64,000 nt of DNA from Cognatundibacterium oligocarboniphilum (GTDB lineage Bacteria > Pseudomonadota > Gammaproteobacteria > Burkholderiales > Burkholderiaceae_D), in contig NZ_JABXYJ010000003.1 of the NCBI RefSeq assembly GCF_013377855.1, positions 124,001 to 188,000 of the forward strand. The letters are read 5' to 3'. Numbering within the stretch: the first letter of the stretch is position 1; each line of letters opens with the position of its first letter. This document shows, piece by piece, positions 33,639 through 41,147 of this stretch. A program made the translations under genes and the position numbers. The notes under the pieces were generated by a model that was not told the DNA's origin, did not search any database, and saw only the letters and a list, made by a program, of their open reading frames with translations.

Positions 33639-34172
33639 ATGAACAGTTTATTTGACAGCGCCCCTGGTTTTGACCAGCCGCTCGCGGTACTGAAGCACTG
33701 CCATGACCGTATTCGTAAGCAATTAGCCACGCTGGACAAATTGGTCAGCCACCTCAGTGACGTCGGCATTGACGAAAACGCCCAGCAGGCCGCTAAAGCC
33801 GTACTGCGTTACTTTAACAAGGCAGCCCCCTTGCACCATGAGGATGAGGAAATTGATCTGCTGCCCGAATTACAGGTAACCGCGCAGGGTGAAGATGCCA
33901 GTCTGCTGGCGACATTGGTGGATAAAATTCTGGCGCAGCACCAGCAGATGGCAACGCAGTGGAAAACACTGGAAAAGCAGTTGCTCGCGATCGAAGATGG
34001 CAGCGGCACCGATCTCTCTGCATCAGATGTGGAAGATTTTTCTGCGCTTTATGCAGAACACATGCAGATTGAGGAAGGCCAGATCGCCCCGATGGCACAA
34101 CGCCTGTTTAACGCCACACAGATACAGAAACTCGGCGCTGCCATGCAGGCACGCCGGGGTATCAACTCCTAG
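33639..34172 (+). CDS. hemerythrin HHE domain protein
   Basis: A 177-residue four-helix protein with likely di-iron ligands in order: His near residue 21 (KHCHDRIR), His-His-Glu ([16 protein letters not shown]), His in [11 protein letters not shown], and His/Glu in [14 protein letters not shown]. It could bind oxygen, NO or iron, or repair iron centres. The gene sits 20 bases before pdxH on the same strand, so the two are probably co-transcribed, though no shared pathway is obvious. The start has AAAAGGAG upstream. Confidence 0.88.
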   Translation: MNSLFDSAPGFDQPLAVLKHCHDRIRKQLATLDKLVSHLSDVGIDENAQQAAKAVLRYFNKAAPLHHEDEEIDLLPELQVTAQGEDASLLATLVDKILAQHQQMATQWKTLEKQLLAIEDGSGTDLSASDVEDFSALYAEHMQIEEGQIAPMAQRLFNATQIQKLGAAMQARRGINS

Positions 34173-34192
34173 TATTATTAAGAAGGATATTC

Positions 34193-34825
34193 ATGTCTAT
34201 CGCCGATCTCCGCAAAGATTATCAGCAAGCCAGTCTGGATGAAACCGAGGTCGCCGCCGACCCTGTCGAGCAGTTTGGCAAATGGTTTCAACAGGCACTG
34301 CAGGCCGATGTTGCCGAAGCCAATGCCATGAGCCTGTCTACCGTCAATGCTGCCGGGCGGCCATCTTCCCGGATTGTCCTGATCAAGGATTTCGATCAGC
34401 GCGGTTTTTGCTGGTTCACCAATTACGACAGTGCCAAAGGTCATGATCTGGCGCAGAACCCATTTGGCGCCTTGCTGTTTTTCTGGACTGCGCTGGAGCG
34501 CCAGGTGAGGATTGAGGGACGCATCGAAAAAATCAGCGCCGGAGAAAGCGATCAGTATTTCCACAGCCGTCCACTGGGCAGCCGTCAGGGAGCACATGCT
34601 TCGCATCAAAGTCAGCCCATCGCCAGCCGCGCCATCCTGGAGCAGCAACTGGCACAGGCAGTGGCACAATTCGGCGATCAGCCACCACGTCCGGCGCACT
34701 GGGGCGGCTATCGGCTGGTCCCTGAACGGCTGGAATTCTGGCAGGGCCGCAGCTCTCGTCTGCATGACCGTATTGTGTATCTGAAGACAGCCGCAGGCTG
34801 GCAGATTCAGCGTCTGCAACCCTGA
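34193..34825 (+). CDS. pdxH: pyridoxamine 5'-phosphate oxidase
   Basis: A 210-residue FMN enzyme that oxidises pyridoxine or pyridoxamine 5'-phosphate to pyridoxal phosphate. The signatures are [34 protein letters not shown] (FMN binding), [20 protein letters not shown], and the C-terminal [25 protein letters not shown]. Length fits the family. AAGGA lies upstream of the ATG. It follows the hemerythrin gene closely. Confidence 0.95.
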   Translation: MSIADLRKDYQQASLDETEVAADPVEQFGKWFQQALQADVAEANAMSLSTVNAAGRPSSRIVLIKDFDQRGFCWFTNYDSAKGHDLAQNPFGALLFFWTALERQVRIEGRIEKISAGESDQYFHSRPLGSRQGAHASHQSQPIASRAILEQQLAQAVAQFGDQPPRPAHWGGYRLVPERLEFWQGRSSRLHDRIVYLKTAAGWQIQRLQP

Positions 34826-35002
34826 TTTTCCTGCTGGCTGCAAGCCGGTCAGTCGTCCAATATCCTGCAGACGCAGTCACTGCGCCTGACCACGGCGGTA
34901 CAACCTGTGGCGCGGCGCTCACGCCGGAATACGGCGTCATCAAAGCATCATACTTGCGTGTTAGTCTGGGAAATTCATCTTATTTCCCGTACTTTCCTCG
35001 CC

Positions 35003-36157
35003 ATGGTCAGAAAAAAAATCCTGTTGCTGAGCGTCTCAGCCGGTGCCGGACATAAGCGTGCAGCCGAAGCGCTGCATGCGGCCGCGCTGCTGCATGACGC
35101 CGCACTTGATGTCTGCCATCTGGATGTGATGCAATTCGTGACGGCAGGTTTTCGTAAAATCTATACTGACTGGTATATCCGGCTGGTGAACAAGGCGCCG
35201 TCCTTGTGGGCTTATCTATATCAGATCAGCAATGAAGCGCAGGCCGATGGGAAAATGGAACGGCTGCGCCGCAGCATTGAGCATCTGAATGCGCGTCCTT
35301 TATTGAAAGAAATCGCGGCCTTTGCGCCTGATGTGATTATCTGCACACATTTTTTACCGGCAGAAATTCTGTCCAGATTGCTGCTGAAGAAAAAACTACA
35401 TTGCCCGGTCTGGGTGCAGGTAACCGATTTTGACCTGCACCGCATGTGGGTGCATGAACGTATGGCCGGTTATTTTGCACCAAACGAAGAAATTGCTGAT
35501 CGTATGCGGCAGCAAGGCATCCTCCCTTTGAATATCCACATCACCGGTATTCCGGTCATGCCGGCCTTTGGCGAACCTGCTAATCGCTTTGCCTGCGCCA
35601 GAGGATACGGGTTGCGCCCGGAGCAGGCGACGGTACTGCTGATGGGCGGCGGCTCCGGCATCGGCGGGCTGGAGCAGCTGGCAGAACGCCTGCTACAGCT
35701 CGATGAGGCGTTTCAGTTGATCGTCCTGACCGGCAGCAATACCCGTGCGCTGGACGCCTTGCGTGAACTGGCCGAACGTATCCCCGGACGACTGCTGCCG
35801 CTGGGCTATACCGATCAGGTGCAACGCCTGATGGCCTGTGCTGATCTGGTCATTACCAAGCCCGGTGGACTGACCACCGCAGAATGCCTCGCGATGGGGC
35901 TGCCAATGATCGTGAATTCCCCCATCCGCGGGCAGGAAGAAAGAAATGCCGAATTCCTCATGGAGCAAGGTGTCGCGCTGAAGGCCTATGATGATATGAG
36001 TCTGCTGTACCGGGTGCGTTACCTGTTGCAGCATCCTCAGCAACTGCAGCAGATGCGCGCCCGCGCCCGCGCACTGGGCAAGCCGCATGCAGCGGCACAA
36101 GCAATCCAGCGGGTGCTGCAAACACCACCACCCGCGCCTGTCCGGGCTTTTCACTGA
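35003..36157 (+). CDS. MurG/MGDG-synthase-like glycosyltransferase (GT28 type)
   Basis: A 384-residue GT-B fold enzyme. The N-terminal LLLSVSAGAGHKRAAEAL motif is the acceptor-domain loop of the diacylglycerol glucosyltransferase (UgtP) and MGDG-synthase group, and the C-terminal half has LLMGGGSGIGG and the nucleotide-sugar motif VITKPGGLTTAECLAMGLPMIV. It should transfer a sugar from UDP-sugar to a lipid at the inner face of the membrane. A small membrane protein starts five bases after the stop and probably works with it. The first ATG with family similarity is 35003; no good ribosome-binding site is visible. Confidence 0.87.
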   Translation: MVRKKILLLSVSAGAGHKRAAEALHAAALLHDAALDVCHLDVMQFVTAGFRKIYTDWYIRLVNKAPSLWAYLYQISNEAQADGKMERLRRSIEHLNARPLLKEIAAFAPDVIICTHFLPAEILSRLLLKKKLHCPVWVQVTDFDLHRMWVHERMAGYFAPNEEIADRMRQQGILPLNIHITGIPVMPAFGEPANRFACARGYGLRPEQATVLLMGGGSGIGGLEQLAERLLQLDEAFQLIVLTGSNTRALDALRELAERIPGRLLPLGYTDQVQRLMACADLVITKPGGLTTAECLAMGLPMIVNSPIRGQEERNAEFLMEQGVALKAYDDMSLLYRVRYLLQHPQQLQQMRARARALGKPHAAAQAIQRVLQTPPPAPVRAFH

Positions 36158-36162
36158 CTGTC

Positions 36163-36651
36163 ATGTCCAATAACGTCAAATCCGTTTACATGACGCTGGC
36201 CTGGGTCTGCCTGCTGGCCATTCTGTTTGCGCAGGTCGAAATCCAGATTGAGGGCCCTGCGGGCTGGGGCAGTAATCTGCCGACCTGGCGCATTGAAAAA
36301 CACTGGCTGCTCGACATCTTCTGGGGAGGCCGCGCGATGACCGGTTACCATGCCTGGGTGTTTCCGTTTATTGCCTTGTTTTTTCATTTTCCGCTGGTGC
36401 TGCTGCAAACCTGGAGTCTGCGCCTGCAAGCCAGGATCATCGCCTGCCTGATCGTGTTCTGGATCGTCGAAGATAGCATGTGGTTTGTGATGAACCCGGC
36501 CTACGGCATCAGCCGGCTGCAACCGGCGCTGGTACCCTGGCATCACCACTGGCTGGCTGGCGTGCCGGTCGATTACTGGCTGGGCAGCATCGCCGCCTTG
36601 TGGCTGCTGCGCTACTCCCTGCCACCGGCTGGCAGCAGGGAAAACAACTGA
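36163..36651 (+). CDS. membrane protein of unknown function
   Basis: A 162-residue protein with about four membrane segments and many aromatic residues (WKQ-free, Trp-rich loops such as PTWRIEKHWLLDIFWGG, MWFVMNPAYGI and PWHHHWL). I do not recognise the family. It starts five bases after the glycosyltransferase stop, so it is almost certainly co-transcribed. It might transport or present the lipid product, but that is only a guess from context. Confidence 0.72.
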   Translation: MSNNVKSVYMTLAWVCLLAILFAQVEIQIEGPAGWGSNLPTWRIEKHWLLDIFWGGRAMTGYHAWVFPFIALFFHFPLVLLQTWSLRLQARIIACLIVFWIVEDSMWFVMNPAYGISRLQPALVPWHHHWLAGVPVDYWLGSIAALWLLRYSLPPAGSRENN

Positions 36652-36675
36652 TCCCTTCCCATCGGCCTGGGCAGC

Positions 36676-37755
36676 TTATTGGGTACTGAGCGGTGCCGCA
36701 GCGTACCCGGCTTTCGGATCGTCGGTCGCCACCGCGCCCGACGTTGCCGGGGTCGTCGTCATGTTTTGTTTTTCCGGAATCTTGAATCCGGCATACGTAC
36801 CTGCGCTCATGCCGAGCAAGGCCAGAATATTGCTATCGAGTTCCGGCATACGGACATGCTGCACCACGTAAATCACAAACAGCAGTCCGAATAAGATGTT
36901 CAGGACCAGCATCTGAAAACGGTACAGCGCCAGCCCCTGCGCATCACTCAGAATATCGCGCCAAAAACCTGCGCTTTCCGTTTCCAGCAAAGGCTTGCTG
37001 GCATCGACACCGGTTGCCGTCAGATAAGTCGCGCTGCCTATTCCCATCAAACCCAGCGCCTGGGCAGACAATGCCGGAGTGCCCTCTCCGACAATCCACA
37101 GCCACAGATAAGCAGCAAACACGATGAAAAACCACCACGCCATCTGCACCCGGGCCAGACTGAAAGTGCGTCGCTGTACACTCAGGTGCGTCAGGTCGCG
37201 CAACAACCCGGAATCACGTCCCAGTCGCAGCAGCACAAAACCAACCAGACCAATACAGCCACAGCCCAGCAACATTTGCAAAGGATGCAATACCTGCAGG
37301 CGAAACATGCCGCTCTCCAGTTCTTGCGGACTGCCATTCAGATTCAGGCTGAGGTGATAGCTGACGGTGCGCTGAAAGCCCGTTTTTGCATCACGCCACG
37401 GCGAGCCGAGCAATACTTCACGCAAATCCGCCTGGCTATCGCTATCGAGTGCCGGTAACCTGTATCCAAGCGCATCCTGCGGCGTCCCCGGATGACAATC
37501 AAACGGCTTATACGGAGTCAGCACACCCTGTATCCGCAACTCCACCACGCCCGCCTGTACTGCGGCAATCCGCTGACACAAGCCCGGTGCGGAAATAGTG
37601 AAAGGCTGATTGAATTGCAGCTCCGTCAGCGGCAACTGCAGATTATCTGACATGGCGGCCTGAACCGGCAGGGCACCGACAATCCCGCACAACAACAAAC
37701 CGGGACCCAGACCACGCAGACGGCTCCATATCCTGCTCAACATCATAGCGAACAT
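36676..37755 (-). CDS. membrane protein of unknown function, partner of a GH24 lysozyme
   Basis: A 359-residue protein with a signal peptide (ending VQAAM), a periplasmic domain of about 130 residues (LTELQFNQPFTISAPGLCQRIAAVQAG ...), then four or so membrane helices and a Thr/Ala-rich tail. I recognise no family. The ATG at 37755 has GAGGAG seven bases upstream. It starts only ten bases after the end of a phage-type lysozyme gene, so they form an operon. The layout (extracytoplasmic domain followed by membrane helices) would suit a protein that holds or regulates the lysozyme, but that is inference. Confidence 0.65.
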   Translation of the reverse strand: MFAMMLSRIWSRLRGLGPGLLLCGIVGALPVQAAMSDNLQLPLTELQFNQPFTISAPGLCQRIAAVQAGVVELRIQGVLTPYKPFDCHPGTPQDALGYRLPALDSDSQADLREVLLGSPWRDAKTGFQRTVSYHLSLNLNGSPQELESGMFRLQVLHPLQMLLGCGCIGLVGFVLLRLGRDSGLLRDLTHLSVQRRTFSLARVQMAWWFFIVFAAYLWLWIVGEGTPALSAQALGLMGIGSATYLTATGVDASKPLLETESAGFWRDILSDAQGLALYRFQMLVLNILFGLLFVIYVVQHVRMPELDSNILALLGMSAGTYAGFKIPEKQNMTTTPATSGAVATDDPKAGYAAAPLSTQ

Positions 37756-37765
37756 CGAGATCTCC

Positions 37766-38278
37766 TCAAACCGGTAATAAAAACAGAGTGCGTTCAGCAG
37801 CACGGCGTTTGATCAGGCCGGAAAAAGGCTGGCCACCCGCCATGATCCAGCGGCCGAATTCATCGGCTGCCCCCTGGCGATCATTCATATTCAGTTTTTT
37901 GAGCAAGGTAGAGTTACGCAAATTGCCGATGCCGAGATTAAAGACAAAGCTGGTCAGCGCACCGAATTCATTGTCATTCAGAGAGACCGCGACGACCGAC
38001 AGCACATCGCGCCCCGCATTCATCAGATCGGCGTGCAGCAGCGTTAATGCCTGATCCAGCGAAATCCCGCCCGGATACAAAGCTCTGACCTGCTGCTGAC
38101 TGGCATCACCACGCAGAAAGCGCCCCTGATACGTAATCGCGTGCCCCCAGCCTATCGTCCAGATACCAACCGGATCAAGATACGGTTCGATCGCACTGGT
38201 TGCCGGATCGCCGTCCGGGATACCCTCATACTGTCTGACCAGATCAATGGTCGCCGCATTCACATCGCGCAATGCCAT
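37766..38278 (-). CDS. GH24 phage-type lysozyme
   Basis: A 170-residue muramidase of the T4-lysozyme/endolysin family. The Glu-Asp-Thr triad is visible as Glu18 (VRQYEGIPDG), Asp35 and Thr41 (YLDPVGIWTIGWGH); NDNEFGALTSFVFNLGIGNL and RRAAERTLFL follow as usual. It would cleave the glycan strand of peptidoglycan. It has no signal peptide and no phage genes are nearby. It lies directly upstream of an unknown membrane protein on the same strand. It may be a domesticated endolysin or an effector-like enzyme. Confidence 0.88.
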   Translation of the reverse strand: MALRDVNAATIDLVRQYEGIPDGDPATSAIEPYLDPVGIWTIGWGHAITYQGRFLRGDASQQQVRALYPGGISLDQALTLLHADLMNAGRDVLSVVAVSLNDNEFGALTSFVFNLGIGNLRNSTLLKKLNMNDRQGAADEFGRWIMAGGQPFSGLIKRRAAERTLFLLPV

Positions 38279-38376
38279 CTGCCGTTCTCCCGTCGAAATA
38301 TTCCTGAACGCTCAGACAAATGGAGCATCAGGCAAACCGGAAGATCATAGCAAATAAATAATTTCAAAACAGATCA

Positions 38377-38901
38377 TTAAATGATTTTATTTGCAAATAC
38401 CTGACGCGCCTTGGCAACTTTGGGTGCTACGACAAACGTGCAATACCCTTGTTGCGGATGCTGCCGGTAGTAATTCTGATGATAAGCCTCCGCCCGGTAA
38501 AACACAGGCACCGGACTAAGCTCCGTGACCAGCGGCGCATCCCACACCGCCGCCATTGCAGCAATCACCTGCTGTGCGGTCTCTCGCTGCGCCTCGTCGT
38601 GGAAGTAAATCACGGAACGATATTGCGTTCCAACATCATTCCCCTGCCGATTCAGCGTGGTCGGATCGTGAATCGTGAAAAAAATTTCCAACAACTCGCG
38701 GTAACTGATGAGCACCGGATCAAAGCTCAGGCGCACGACCTCCGCATGCCCGGTCGTGCCGCTGCACACCTGCTCATAAGTCGGCTGCAACACCATCCCG
38801 CCCGCATAACCCGATTCCACCGCCAGCACACCACGTATCTGCTGATAAACCGCTTCCAGGCACCAAAAACATCCCCCACCTACCGTAGCCATTTCTGTCA
38901 T
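38377..38901 (-). CDS. msrA: peptide methionine sulfoxide reductase A
   Basis: A 174-residue MsrA that reduces methionine S-sulfoxide in proteins. The catalytic GGGCFWCLEA (Cys11, with Cys14) is at the N-terminus, followed by GYAGG, GHAEVV and the middle YRSVIYFHDEAQ. The C-terminus is short and only partly shows resolving cysteines (GYCTF). The ATG at 38901 has AGGAG upstream; the longer frame does not match the family. It is monocistronic, next to the lysozyme gene. Confidence 0.95.
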   Translation of the reverse strand: MTEMATVGGGCFWCLEAVYQQIRGVLAVESGYAGGMVLQPTYEQVCSGTTGHAEVVRLSFDPVLISYRELLEIFFTIHDPTTLNRQGNDVGTQYRSVIYFHDEAQRETAQQVIAAMAAVWDAPLVTELSPVPVFYRAEAYHQNYYRQHPQQGYCTFVVAPKVAKARQVFANKII

Positions 38902-39070
38902 TTTTTTCTCCTGATTGCTTATTTTATATAGCATGGATGTTTCACCAGATAAAAACATCCTATACCAGATTTTAATGACCGTCTGCCAGAAAAGTGAGGG
39001 CGACAAACCATCGGCCACACATTAAATAAACGACAATATTCAAGCCCGGTACAAGCAGGTAAAATGCCGT

Positions 39071-40438
39071 ATGCAAAATTTTAGTGACGACGTTCACGTC
39101 CAGAGCGGCGAAGACCTGGCTCTGCAGACGTATTTCAAAACTGGTATTTCCCCCGATGACGTTGCCGCCGTTTCTCCCTTAAAGCGCGCCCAGCCTGTCG
39201 TGCAGGCATTCACTGCGCTGTTTCACGGCGGATTTAACGGCGTGTTGCTGCGTCTCCTGGTGCTGCGCGAACTGGCGTCCGATGTCGAATCGCCGGCGGT
39301 CAGCCGCGCCGATATCAACGCCAAGCTGGGTTATCTGGAGCCGGATGCGCTGGAAACTGTGCTGTCGCGCCTGCGCTCCACCGGCCTGCTGGTATGGGAC
39401 GCAAGCCAGTCGGTCTACCGCATTACGCCGACTGCCCGCAATGTACTGGCGGCACTCGAATCACTGATTCATACCGAACAGAATCAGGATCAGGCCGAAA
39501 TGAGCTATATGCTGACGCAGGTCGCCGGTGCGCAGGCAGTCGGCGGCGTTTCAGTCGAACAACTGCATCACCTGCTGGGCCGCCTGATTGAACTGACCGA
39601 AGAATTTTCCGATGCGATTGCCTCCGGCTCCGAATTCCAATTGCGGACAGCCCAGAAAAAATGGCACACCGCCTGCGACTGGGTGGAGAAAGGTTCGCAG
39701 ATTATCCACGCCATCACCCACGACGAGCGCGCCGATGCCGCCACGCATCGCGCCGCGCAGGCGATTGGCCGCGCTCAGAGCGCCCTGTTGAATATGCAGG
39801 GGATGTTCTCGCGGGCGCTGAACCAGATTGAGCGGCAACGCGTGCATCTGGGGCAATCCGGCCTGTCCACTACCGACATCAAAACCTGGCTGCTGCAAAA
39901 AGACGATCTGGCCGCGCTGGCTGACGGTGCGCTGGCGCAACCGGTGACTCCGCTGTTCATCACCCCGTCTGAAATGATCGACGTTGCAGAAAGCGAATTG
40001 CTGAGCCATCGCATCTCCGCCGTCGCTGGCGCGCTGCCGGCGGGTGAAAATGCGGTCGCCGTCGCCAATGACGACAGCGACGCCCTGCATGAGCTGGATC
40101 ACTGGCTGGGATTGCTGAGCCGCTCTGACGCCCGCACCAAACCGCTGGCCCTGCAGGATATCCTGCTGCCAGCCAGTTTTGCGATCGCCTCTTATCGTGC
40201 ATCAATGCTGCCGCTGCTGGGGGACGCCAATGAATCTGCCTTGCAAGGCGCCACCGCGACACTGGCACGGCTGCCGTTGGAATTTCATTCCAAAGACAAA
40301 ATGCAAAAACTCAATGATCCGCATGTCGCGGCGATTTCCGTCGCCAGCCTGACTGCAGCAGCCGTTGCCCCCGACACCGCGGACCACAATGCCGACGATG
40401 CAACGGCACACCGGGAACCCATCAGAGACACACCATGA
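39071..40438 (+). CDS. MukF/MksF/JetA-like kleisin subunit of an SMC condensin
   Basis: A 455-residue mainly helical protein, first in a tightly overlapping three-gene operon with a MukE-like protein and an SMC ATPase. The N-terminal part looks like a winged-helix domain (AVSRADINAKLGYLEPDALETVLSRLRSTGLLVWDASQSVYRITPTA), and the middle is long helix (about 130-270). Order, size and position match the kleisin of MksBEF and of the Wadjet JetABC(D) system. It should bridge the SMC heads and bind the MukE-like subunit. The call rests mainly on operon context; sequence identity to named members could not be tested. Confidence 0.75.
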   Translation: MQNFSDDVHVQSGEDLALQTYFKTGISPDDVAAVSPLKRAQPVVQAFTALFHGGFNGVLLRLLVLRELASDVESPAVSRADINAKLGYLEPDALETVLSRLRSTGLLVWDASQSVYRITPTARNVLAALESLIHTEQNQDQAEMSYMLTQVAGAQAVGGVSVEQLHHLLGRLIELTEEFSDAIASGSEFQLRTAQKKWHTACDWVEKGSQIIHAITHDERADAATHRAAQAIGRAQSALLNMQGMFSRALNQIERQRVHLGQSGLSTTDIKTWLLQKDDLAALADGALAQPVTPLFITPSEMIDVAESELLSHRISAVAGALPAGENAVAVANDDSDALHELDHWLGLLSRSDARTKPLALQDILLPASFAIASYRASMLPLLGDANESALQGATATLARLPLEFHSKDKMQKLNDPHVAAISVASLTAAAVAPDTADHNADDATAHREPIRDTP

Positions 40439-41142
40439 CTGAAGATGCACAAATCCTGATTGCGCGCCTGCTCGCGCATCAAACCCTGCGCCGTGATGAC
40501 AAACTGGTTAAACGCGCCTTGTCGGATGAATTATTCCGTGCCGATCTCGACGGGCGTCTGAAAGCCTGCGGTATGAAATTTATCGACAATGTGTATGCCG
40601 ATTACGTGACGCTGGCGCTCACCCGCGACAGCGAAGCCAAAGTATTCGGCACCCGCGAAACCTGGCAGAACAATAATGTCGGCCTCGCTCGCGATGGCGT
40701 TGCGCTGCTGGTGGTGTTGTGGTCGCTGATCATCCTGCCTAAACGCGAACGCCAGGAAGCGCATCAGCTGGCCGAAGAAGACCAGAACGATATGTTCGGC
40801 AAAGAAAAACCTCTGCCGCGCGCGGAAGATACCTCGATCGGCATTTCATACCGTGCGCTGCTGGCCGATTTCGGCGACAAGCTCGGCAAAAAAACCCGCA
40901 TGGACATGAATCTCGGCCAGCTCGCCCGTATCGGCTTTATCGAACGCAAGGGCGACCTGATCTGCGAAGGTCCGCTGCTCGATCTGCTGATGGATACCGA
41001 CACCCTGAAAGACCGCATCATCAACGGCGCACTGTCCGATATTTTCCAGATTCCGGCAACCCGCACGCCGGCGGTACTCGGCATGCCCGTTGCAGATGAA
41101 TCGGTTGCGCCGGATACGACAGACTCTACGGAAGATCAATAA
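40435..41142 (+). CDS. MukE/MksE/JetB-like condensin subunit
   Basis: A 235-residue acidic protein whose ATG overlaps the stop of the kleisin gene, suggesting translational coupling. It has two probable winged-helix regions: one near AQILIARLLAHQTLRRDDKLVKRALSDE and one around GQLARIGFIERKGDLICEGPLLDLLMD, the latter with the classic strand-turn wing. Such tandem winged helices are usual in MukE-like KITE proteins that bind the kleisin. It lies five bases before the SMC gene. Confidence 0.75.
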   Translation: MTEDAQILIARLLAHQTLRRDDKLVKRALSDELFRADLDGRLKACGMKFIDNVYADYVTLALTRDSEAKVFGTRETWQNNNVGLARDGVALLVVLWSLIILPKRERQEAHQLAEEDQNDMFGKEKPLPRAEDTSIGISYRALLADFGDKLGKKTRMDMNLGQLARIGFIERKGDLICEGPLLDLLMDTDTLKDRIINGALSDIFQIPATRTPAVLGMPVADESVAPDTTDSTEDQ

Positions 41143-41147
41143 GCCCC

